A DNA stretch of 64,000 bases from Trichodelitschia bisporula (lineage: Eukaryota; Ascomycota; Dothideomycetes; Phaeotrichales; Phaeotrichaceae): NCBI GenBank assembly GCA_010356995.1, contig ML996690.1:371322-435321 (forward strand). The letters run 5' to 3'. This document shows, piece by piece, positions 55,675 through 64,000 of the stretch (position 1 is its first letter; each line of letters opens with the position of its first letter). The translations under genes were made by a program, and so were the position numbers. The notes under the pieces are model-generated. The model did no database searches. It was not told the origin of the DNA and saw only the letters and a program-made list of their open reading frames with translations.

Positions 55675-56407
55675 CTACTTCTTATTCCGATCTGCCTGCA
55701 TCTTCTCATACTTCGCCACCAGCTCCTTCTGCAGCATCGGGGTCGCGGGAGAATAATGACTAAACTCCATGCTAAACTCGCCCTTGCCTTGTGTCGCCGC
55801 GCGCAGCTGGGAACTAAACCCAAACATCGAATTGAGTGAACAATCTGCATACACCGTAAACTCCTCAACCCCCACTTCTGTCTCATGAATAACCGCATTC
55901 CGCTTATTCAACAATCCGACAATATTGCCCTGGAACTCGTTCGGTGCGGTGATGGTAGTCTTCATCAGCGGTTCCAGGACTTGGGGCTGGCCCTGGACGA
56001 AGGCTTTGCGGAAGGCTTGCTGGGTTGCGTTTTTGAAGGCTAGTTCCGAGGAATCGGTCTGATGCGTTGCGCCGTCGTTGATGACCATGCATGTACCCAG
56101 GACGCGGTGGCCGATCAGCGGCCCGCGCTCGCAGGACGCCATGAAACCCTTTTCGCAGGCGAAGAGGAACTTCTCAGAAATATGTCCGCCGGTGACTTGG
56201 CTCTCATAGTTATTCTTCGTCAAATCGCCCGTCGGCTCTAGCCAGCCGCACACACGGGCGTAGTCGCCCGCACCACCGGTTTGCTTCTTCAGCAGGTGGT
56301 CGAAGGGGACGTGTTGCGTAATCGTCTCGCGATACGCGACTTGGGGCTGCCCAGTCTCGCACTCGACTTTGTATTCGCGGCGCATGCGCTCGACGTAGAT
56401 GTCGAGA

Positions 56408-56440
<33 letters not shown>

Positions 56441-58219
56441 TTGGACTCGGCGTCGACGTGTACGCGGAAGGTGGGGTCTTCGCGCTGGAAGCGGTTCATG
56501 GCTTTAGAGAAGTTGTTGCCGTCTTTTTGGTTCTTGGGTTTGATGGAGAGGGAGATGACGGGCTCGGGGACGTACATGGAGGACTAGGCGCGCGGTTAGC
56601 CTGAGAAGGTATATGGGGAGAGATAGGGGCTTTACCATGCTGTACTCTAGCTGTCCATCCGTGAACGTATCGCCAGATGCGCAGTCCACGCCAAACACGG
56701 CGCAGATCTCACCAGCCCCAATCTCGGGAACTTCCTCCATTTCATTGGAATGCATGCGGACAATGCGGGGAATGCGAATCTTGCGGCCAGAGCGCGCATT
56801 ATACACGTTCATCGACTTCTTCAGCGTGCCCTGGTACACGCGGATGTACGTAAGCTGGCCGAAGTTGCTCTCCTCGAGCTTGAAAGCCAGGCCCACAAAC
56901 GGCGCCGAGTTGTACGGCACAAGTTTGACGGGTAATTCCTTTCGCCGTTGGTCGAGCGCCATGTTGACCACTTCCGAGGGGTTGGGGAGGTAGTCACACA
57001 CGGAGTCTAGCATTGGCTGCACACCTGTGTTAGCAAGGGCCGAACCCATGACGACGGGTGTAAACTTGAGGCCGATGGTTGCTCTCCGGATGGCGTCCTT
57101 GATCTGCTCGTTGGTCGGCTCCTGCTCGTCGAGGAAGATCTCGGCGATCTCATCATCGACATCGGCCAGGGTCTCGATGAGTTTCGATCTCCGCTCCTGC
57201 GCCAGCGGCAACACATCCGCCGGAATCTCATCCGACTCTTCGATAATCTCGCCATCGGCACCCTTGTTGTAGATAGCCTTCATCCGTATCAGATCCACGA
57301 CACCCTTGAAATCCTTCTCCACTCCGATGGGGACCTGGATGGCCGCCGCCGCAATCCGCAGCTTCTGGTTGATCTGGTCGATGGCCTTGAACGGGTTCGC
57401 TCCCGCGCGGTCCATCTTGTTGATGAAGGATATACGGGGGATGTTATACCGACGCATTTGCCGGTCGACCGTAACCGTCTGAGACTGCACGCCGGACACG
57501 GCGCAAAGGATCATAACTGCGCCATCCAGCACGCGCAGCGCACGCTCAACCTCGATGGTAAAGTCGATATGGCCCGGCGTGTCAATCAAGTTGATATGGT
57601 AGCGCTCCTCCTTGCCATCCTCCTTCTTAACCCAGTCGCAGAACGTCGCCGCCGACTGAATAGTGATACCCTTCTCACGCTCCAGTTCCATAGAGTCCAT
57701 TTTAGCGCCCACGGCATCCTTGCCACGCACCTCGTGGATGGCGTTGATTCTCCCAGTGTAGAAAAGGACTCGTTCCGTGGCCGTGGTTTTTCCGCTGTCA
57801 ATGTGCGCCTGTGACTCTTAGCCTACGTCCACACCCCCACACCGGCGATATCCCTTACCGCAATACCAATATTCCTGCACTTGGACAACCGAGCCGCCTC
57901 CTTAGGATTCAGTCCCGCAATCATAGACTCAAGATCGATAGTAGCGGGGTCCTCGCTCGCCTCCCTGCGGGGCATTAGCTTCGAAACCTCACACACTCAG
58001 CAAAACATACGCCGACTTCGCCGCCGCCGCAGCGCTCGCATGTCTCCTCGACAACCACTGCTGAGCAAGAGGACACTGCCTCGCCTGCAACGGGCGCACA
58101 GCGGGGAGGGCGAAGACCCGTTGTCTCGGGGCCAATTGTGAAAAGCGGGCGATCTGAGGGGCATTGCGGACAGAGCGCAAGGCAGCAGCCTGCACTCGGG
58201 ACACCGCATGCGCTCTCAT
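55675..58219 (-). CDS. mef1: mitochondrial elongation factor G1
   Basis: GTPase that moves tRNAs and mRNA through the mitoribosome. Exons are 58219-58011, 57964-57859, 57808-56636 and 56583-55675 (798 residues). A presequence of about 70 residues (Arg/Ala-rich, no acidic residues) targets the matrix. GTPase motifs are intact: AHIDSGKTT (G1, created by the second splice), EKGITIQSA (G2), DTPGH (G3), NKMDR (G4) and a GSAL G5 element. Domain II has [20 protein letters not shown]. Domain IV begins [11 protein letters not shown] and includes [15 protein letters not shown]. Domain V ends [20 protein letters not shown]. The final residues are basic. Length fits Mef1 rather than the recycling factor Mef2. 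Confidence 0.95.
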
Positions 58220-58546
58220 GTTTGCGGCTGCAGTCCGGTATGTTGGTTAGGTTGCGGCGCGTTGAGGTGCGGTAAAGTCGCCAATAATTGTGCCCCAAAC
58301 TTTTCAAAAGTGCTCGACCACTCTCCGCGCCGACCTCCGCATCACGTGGCAGGGTTCAAGGGTCCCGGCTGGGACGGGATCGGCCCGCTTGCATTTCGGC
58401 AACTCGAGCAGCCGTTATGACATGGTTACATGAAGCCACATTTGGGGTCTTGATGTTTTCTTCGATTTTGCTATTACTACCAGTCTATCCTGGCTGCACA
58501 AATGCTACTTCAGCACTAGACAACCACCTTCGACCTAACCATCCGC
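58220..58546. other. promoter region of the EF-G1 gene
   Basis: About 330 bp between the NMT stop and the EF-G1 start. A CACGTG core at 58343-58348 lies about 125 bp from the start codon. Confidence 0.5.
58343..58348. promoter_or_regulatory. CACGTG core upstream of EF-G1
   Basis: An E-box (in ATCACGTGG) about 125 bp upstream of the EF-G1 start codon. A role is inferred from position alone. Confidence 0.25.
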
Positions 58547-60408
58547 TCACAGCATCACGAGCCCGATGCCGCCCATCGCCTTCGCGCTCGGTCTGTTCTT
58601 AGCATCCACACCTCCCGGTATAGGTGCCGTCCGGTAATTGTACATGTAGTAGTGCAAGTGCCCATCCCCGGCGCCGAAGAGCTGCTTCTCCAGGAAAAGC
58701 GGATTATCAAGCAGGGTCAGGGCGTTGAGGACATCGAAATTTTCCTGTCTCATGGTTAGCAAGGAGAAGAAAACGGTCCAGGGAATAAATAGAACGGACT
58801 TTCTTCGCAAGAATCAGCGCGTCTTTGACGAGAAGATTGAGCCGGGGCTCCAGTTTCGACTTGTCGGTGTCGAAGGCCGTCTCCGTTGCATAGTAAAAGA
58901 GGTACGCCGCCTTCAGAACCTTGTATTTCTGGCTGCGCATCGCTGTCGATTCGAGGCGGTAGAACGAGAATAAGTCTGTGATCTTCTTCGTTTTGCGGTC
59001 CTCGACCACCCACGCCCAGACAACCTGCTCCGGTGCCTTTTCAGGGTCATGGAGGAGCCAGTGCTTGAACTCATCCAAAGTGAACTCGGGGGCAAATTCA
59101 AAGCGCCCTAGGTAGCGCTGAAGGAGATCCAGAGCCTCTTCGCAGTCCTCCTCACGCAGCGGCCGTAACCCTTCTGTGGCCGTAACTGTTGGGAGGCGGT
59201 ACTTTATGATCTGCCGCTGGGGCGTCGAGCCATGGGGCAAGGGCGAGAAGCCGACTTCATGAAGCTTCTCCCAGTCGAGACTCCGATGGAAGTAACGGCA
59301 GGTGGAGAATGGAGTAGGTAGAAGGGCGCCGGCCGTGTAGACTGCTTGAAAGACGCCCTCGAGGTAGCAGCGGCGCGTGATTTCCTTGATCAGGACTGGC
59401 GCCAGCCGCTTGTCACGCAACTTCTTGTGGACGCAGAGATAGTTGACTTCTGAGCACTTGAGCGTAGCCTTGCGGACCTTCAGGTCGACGGGAATGGCGG
59501 AGATGAATGCAACCAACTTCTTGGACTCGCTGACCCGCACGCCAACATGCCACGACTTCCTCCAGCCGGGGGCCTTGAGCGCCCTGCACCGAGTTAGCAA
59601 AGTTTCAGCATACTCGCCTCTCACGTTTACCAGTTGAGGAATGAGCCGGAATAGTTGAAGCGGAAAGTCGCCTCGCCGTCTTCAACGTAGTGGTTCGTCA
59701 ACAGCTCGTACACTTCTTGACGCTACGAGCCGTTAGTATTGATACTAAAGAGGCTCGTCGGCATCATATACCTCCTTTGGGTCGGTGATGTCTACGGTTA
59801 CCCACTCGAACCCCTTGTGCATTGGCGCTGGTTCCTTAGGCACTTTGTCGATGTCGATCGTCTTGATGGGCCCCTCCTCCATTGCCTTCTCCTTGATTTC
59901 GCCTAGCAAGCTGTCTTAGCGCGGAGCGGAATATTCCTGGGAAACCTTACTGAAGCTCGGTACCGGCTGCGTATTCCAGAACTTGTAGCTCGCCATATCC
60001 TTTTGGTTCTTACCGCCCAGTGTCTACAAGCATCAGCATGGCAGTCACCCGACATGGGAGGGAGAAATGAACCGTGCCAGTCAAAGCCTCGTCCAAAGTG
60101 AGGCCCTTCATGAGCTCCTCCACCTTCTTCGGGTCCATCCTAGCCACCTCGGACTTCAATGCGGGGTTGATTTCCAGCAGACCTTGGAACTGCTCGCGAG
60201 TTAAGCTCCTCTTCGGTTCGCTAGGCTCTCCAGCATTGCCGGTGATAGCCTCCTTGAGTTTCTTGGCCTTGGATTTCTTCTTCTTCTTCACGGTTTTCGC
60301 GGCGGAGTCGGCTGCGTCTTCAGCTTCGTCGGCGGCGGACGCCTCCTCGCCCTCCTCTAGGACTTCCTCCGTCACCTTGGGGTCAATTTCCTTGGATTCT
60401 TCGCTCAT
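58547..60408 (-). CDS. nmt1: glycylpeptide N-tetradecanoyltransferase (N-myristoyltransferase)
   Basis: Transfers myristate from myristoyl-CoA to the N-terminal Gly of target proteins; essential in fungi. Exons are 60408-60073, 60023-59951, 59902-59772, 59722-59631, 59583-58800 and 58744-58547 (537 residues). The N-terminal tail is acidic and then Lys-rich ([15 protein letters not shown]), as in ribosome-associated NMTs. Conserved blocks are [89 protein letters not shown] and [17 protein letters not shown]. The protein ends GGIGLVML; the C-terminal Leu carboxylate acts as the catalytic base in this family. The fifth intron uses a GTCCGT donor, weaker than the others. All motifs are intact. 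Confidence 0.95.
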
Positions 60409-60836
60409 CTTTGCGGTCGAAGGCGAGAAGTGGGAAAGGTTGTTGGGGAGGTATGGAGAGCAATACAAAAAACAAGATAGCTTGCCTTGACCTGAAAGTC
60501 ACGAGGGGTCCCGCTAAGCTACCGTATGAGTACCCCTCAGATGTGCAATGGAGGATTATTGTTCCAGTCCGACTTCGTGATGGACCAATCGTACGATTGG
60601 GTTTTGCTGTGCGCCAGCTACCCCGCCTTGCGGGCCGCGTCTGTTGGTGGGGAGGGGTACGAGGGCACAAGTGGGGATCCGAGAGTTACAAGTCGAGAAG
60701 ACTCTCTGCGATATTTACACAAATATCTACTAGCATCGGCTGTATACTAAGAAAGACTTTCTGCAATGAATTTGCATTGATATCCAGTATCATCAACTGT
60801 CTACCACAAGATCCCATCATAAAACACCTCATCAGC
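60409..60836. other. promoter region of the NMT gene
   Basis: About 430 bp between tandem minus-strand genes: NMT promoter and Swc3 3' UTR. No repeat or box is clear. Confidence 0.5.
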
Positions 60837-62722
60837 CTACTCCCCCGCCTCCCGTGGCAACCTCAACGCCAAAAACCCCATCTCCGCCCTCTGTCCCCGC
60901 TCCATAACCCCCTCCATATGCCTTCTAACCTCCTCCTGCGGCGCCACCACTCGGCCCAGGACATTCAGCGTCTGCACATCGCCTGCAAACCGCATAGTAA
61001 CGGGTAGATACACCTCCTTCCCGCCCTCGCTCTTCATCCCCTTGATGATGGCGAGGAACGAGCATACCACGGATGTATATCCCGGTGCGTACTCCAGGAT
61101 GCTCATCCGCGGGAAGAGAAAGCGCTCCGACGAATTATCCGCAAACTGGATAAGCACGTGAAGGATGGGGGGCGGCGGGGGCGGAGCTCTTACACGCGGC
61201 GGTGGCAGCGTAGGGGCGTAGTACGGCTGCTGCTGCTGCTGCTGCTGCTGCTTTGGTTTCGGCGGCGGCACGCTAGGGGCGTACTTAGGCGGGGGATTGA
61301 ACTTGGGCGGAGCGTGGTGCTGCTGCATCGGGGGTGGAGGTGGAGGCATATGGAGGTGGGCAGGCTGCGGCGGGGCCGCAGGATGGGCGGCCGCCTTCTT
61401 CCGCTCGGCCTCCTGCTTATCTTTGACCATTTTTGTAAGCTCGTCGATGTGACGCTGGAAGTATTCTAGTTGGTCTGGGGTGGCGGAGCCGGAGGCCACG
61501 ATTTTCATCACGCCTTTTAGCTGGAGGTTTGTGCTTGCTCGCTGAGCGAGGGCTTGGATTACGGGATCAGGGGCGGATTGGGGAGGAGCGGCTGGGGTTG
61601 AGGGTGCTGGTGCTCGGGGTTGAGATTGGGGTGCTCTTGAGGTTTGGGTTGTGGGGTGGGAGGGGCGAGAGGTGGAGGAGGGCTGCTGGTGTTGATGTGG
61701 GTGCTGCTGAGGGGGTGGGGGGGGCTGGTTCTGAGTTAGAGGGGCTTGCATCTGAGCCGGAGGAGATTGATTCTGAGCTGGAGGAGCTGGATGCTGGGTC
61801 GGAGGAGCTGGATGCTGAGTCGGAGGAGCTGGATGCGGAGTTGGACTAGCTGGATGCTGTATAGGAGGCGCCTGCTGCTGAGCGGGGACAGGTTGATACT
61901 GCGGAGGCGAAGCTTGCATTGGAGCTGGTGGAACTGAATACTGCGGAGGCGGTACCGGCGGCGAATATCCCTTCAACTGTGGCGGTTTGGCAACCGGCGC
62001 CACATGTACGGGTGCCTTCGGCGGGGGCACCGGACTCTGATACTGCGTCGGCGGACGGTAGGGTGCCTGCTGGGACTGCTGCTGCGGGGCAGGCGTGACG
62101 GGTGGCGTCGGCGGCAGCTGCTGCTGCCCCTGCGGACCGTACTGCAAAAAGGGCCGGTCGGCAGTATTCTGCGCGGAAACCGGCGGCGGCGCAGGATCCT
62201 TGACCATGAACAGCATAATCTCGAAGGTATGCGGTTCGATGGTCAGAGCCGCGCGGCCGACCTTGCTCATCGGCGGGGCCTTGTCCGGCTTCGCGGCCTT
62301 GTCCGCGTCGGCCTGTTCCTTCTTCTTGCGGTACGTCGACTTGCTCCAGTATTTCTCGAAGATGCCTTCGTGTGTCCAGGCGTGACGCGAGCGGGAGAGG
62401 GAGGCGGCGAGGACGCCACTAGCCAGGTAGGTTAGTGATGAAAGGGAGGAGGCTGTATGTGTCCGAACCTTTCCTTGATGCTCTGGTATTCTGCATCTGG
62501 GAGATCAGCGGCTTGCGGCGCTTTTAGCGTCGGCAGCGGCTGGTTGTCGTGGATCCGCACTGGGAGGCTAATCGGCGGTGTGGGCTCGGGGACTGGTGTC
62601 GGCGGGGCCGGAGAGGGGCTGGGTATTGCGACGGTGATGGCGCTGGAGCGGCGGCGCTTCGCTGTTGAGCTGATGCTGCTGCGTCCGCTGACACGTGCTG
62701 ACGAGCGTCGTTTGGGAGACAT
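60837..62722 (-). CDS. swc3: SWR1-complex subunit Swc3
   Basis: Subunit of the SWR1 remodeller that loads histone H2A.Z. Exons are 62722-62469 and 62418-60837 (611 residues). The N-terminal tail is basic and Ser-rich. The Swc3 domain spans about residues 60-155 and contains DAEYQSIKESGVLAASLSRS (joined across the 50-bp intron), HEGIFEKYWSKSTYRKKKEQ and ALTIEPHTFEIMLFMVKDP. A Pro/Gln-rich low-complexity middle follows, with HPAPPTQ repeats and an eight-residue poly-Gln run. The C-terminal part is ordered again: HVLIQFADNSSERFLFPRMS, YTSVVCSFLAIIKGMKSEGG and MRFAGDVQTLNVLGRVVAPQ. The role is known from yeast; the C-terminal block is typical of filamentous fungi. Confidence 0.88.
61224..61252 (-). 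repeat. CAG/CTG run encoding poly-Gln in Swc3
   Basis: Eight to nine uninterrupted GCT/CTG units on the plus strand, coding for poly-Gln in the disordered middle of Swc3. Confidence 0.85.
61735..61860 (-). repeat. imperfect HPAPPTQ-coding repeat in Swc3
   Basis: About five imperfect 21-24-bp units coding for HPAPPTQ-like heptapeptides in the disordered middle of Swc3. Confidence 0.7.
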
Positions 62723-63324
62723 TGTGTGGTGGAGTGGTGGAGAAGATTAGGATGCGGCGTAGGTGCGGAGGAGCAGCGAGAACCGAGAGGCTAGAGTTGA
62801 GCGTTCGAGTTGGTTGGATGAAAGGGAGACGCTCATGACGAGCAGGAAGGAGTTTGAGCCCGCGACGTTGCTGAGATTCCCTAGTGGAGGTGGCTGCGAT
62901 GGGATGGGATGGTTGGTGGTGGTGGTGGGACGAGATGAATCGGCGGAGGTTTTGCGGCGATCGATCTTCGATGACCGGCATGTGGGCTTGACCTGAGACG
63001 CGGGTAACGCGTCCGGCGTGGGCGCGCTGGGGCGGCTGGGCGCTCTGGTTTAGCGGGGGGGGGGTCGCTAAGTTACAGGGGGTCGAGGCCCCTAATTCCG
63101 CACCAGCAGGGGCAAGTCCAGCCTCATGACGACGTCTGCTAGCGCGAATATCATGCCACCAATTCCGGGTAATCCTGCTGCCTGTCCGTGGTGTTCCGTC
63201 GACATATCAACATCTAGAACATCAAAACCCATCAAACCCATCAAACCCATCAAAACATCATCCCTAGCATCTCAACGCATCAATGATCCCAAGACTTTAC
63301 CGATAACCCCATCCCGCCGCCATC
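62723..63324. other. divergent promoter region
   Basis: About 600 bp between Swc3 (minus) and the alpha/beta hydrolase (plus). A (CCCATCAAA)n block lies near 63222-63254. Short frames on both strands have no domain. Confidence 0.5.
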
Positions 63325-64000
63325 ATGCCGCCTCTCCATCCTCTCCTCAAGAAGGGCCTGTGGGCTATCCCCATCTTAAGCGCGAGCTATATCACCTTCC
63401 TACTCATCCTCACGATCCCCACCGTTCAAAGACTGTAATCTCCCCTCTCATCCTTCAATCACTCACTAACCCCCTTCCCAGCGCCCTCTACGCCCACCCC
63501 ATCCACACCGGGTACTGGGACGACATCAACGTGCCCGAATACTGGGGCTTCGCACCAGGCCAGGTAACCCCCTTCACCATCTCAACGCCGGATGGTGAAA
63601 CTCTCTACGGCTGGCACATCCTACCGCTAGACGTATACGCCGCGCACGCCGACGTCCTCGCAGCCAACCCACCCCGCACGCCAGAGCCCTTCAATTCCAC
63701 CTTCGCCGCGAAGCTTCTCTCCTCCGACCCATCCTCACGTGTGATAGTCAACTGTTCGTCCCCTCCCTCCCTCCCTTCCCCCTTTCCCCCCCCCGTATCC
63801 CTAATCCCCAACCCACAGTCCACGGCAACGCTGGCCACGTAGCCCAATCCCACCGCCCGCCAACCTACAAACTCCTCACCGCCCTCCCCCATACCCACCT
63901 CCTCTCCCTCTCCTACCGCGGCTTCGCCCACAGCACCGGCTTCCCCTCCGAAAAGGGACTAATAACCGACGCTACGACCCTCCTGTCCGCCACCCTCTCC
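63325..64000 (+). CDS. alpha/beta hydrolase, ABHD12-like (N-terminal part, cut by window end)
   Basis: Serine hydrolase of the abhydrolase family. Exons are 63325-63434, 63482-63753 and 63819 onward, running off the window. The N terminus is a membrane helix (LWAIPILSASYITFLLILTI), so the protein is probably anchored in the ER or another internal membrane. After it come YWDDINVPEYWGFAPGQVTP and FTISTPDGETLYGWHILPLD, typical of fungal ABHD12-like proteins. The third exon opens with the oxyanion-hole motif FHGNAGH and then LLSLSYRGFAHSTGFPSEKG. The nucleophile elbow GxSxG lies beyond the window. Both introns (47 and 65 bp) keep the frame. Substrates are probably lipid esters, by family only. 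Confidence 0.85.

Noticed and set aside
63222-63254. CCCATCAAA repeats as part of the hydrolase coding region
   Set aside because: The frame through these repeats (from 63126) does not lead into the conserved hydrolase start; the membrane-helix start at 63325 with a spliced junction fits the family better.

Overview
This window is nuclear DNA of a filamentous ascomycete (Pezizomycotina). The gene content points there: NACHT-WD40 and HET-domain remnants, a PTH11-like rhodopsin-domain receptor, a CAP59-family glycosyltransferase, DHA1 and DHA2 transporters and a Ral2-like Kelch protein. So does the gene structure: introns are mostly 43-80 bp, with GT...CTRAY...AG signals. A dispersed 5S rRNA copy and an intron-bearing tRNA-Leu fit as well. 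I cannot name the species.

Layout. 0-1.6 kb: C-terminal scrap of an NWD-type NLR-like gene, an 18-bp minisatellite and a worn 5S rRNA copy. 1.6-9.2 kb: Rad2/XPG nuclease and a Kelch protein, both on the minus strand. 9.2-15.4 kb: mostly non-coding, holding one 1-Cys peroxiredoxin. 15.4-21.5 kb: membrane transport, with a DHA1 drug-type exporter, a DHA2 vacuole-type transporter and a GPR1/FUN34/YaaH acetate channel. 21.5-26.3 kb: a 4.7-kb stretch with no supported gene. 26.3-36 kb: fungus-restricted or unassigned genes (a small disordered protein, an AT-hook protein with a C-terminal membrane helix, a secreted repeat protein, a membrane-anchored pepsin-fold protein without its catalytic Asp, and a protein with a Cys cluster). 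36-43.5 kb: tRNA-Leu, PTH11-like receptor, an aldo-keto reductase with a signal peptide and a decayed HET-domain gene. 43.5-64 kb: a dense, mostly housekeeping block with flavin-reductase-like protein, conserved unknown, GNAT, ER FKBP, GT69, kynurenine 3-monooxygenase, bL36m, GFA protein, Rtc5/TLDc protein, mitochondrial EF-G1, N-myristoyltransferase, Swc3 and the start of an alpha/beta hydrolase.

There is no biosynthetic cluster or intact mobile element that I can support. The left and middle parts look accessory (remnants, repeats, gene-poor DNA), and the right third looks like conserved core genome. For spliced genes the exon limits were set by hand from splice signals, reading frame and family conservation. 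All the spliced gene models given sum to whole codons, but none has transcript support.
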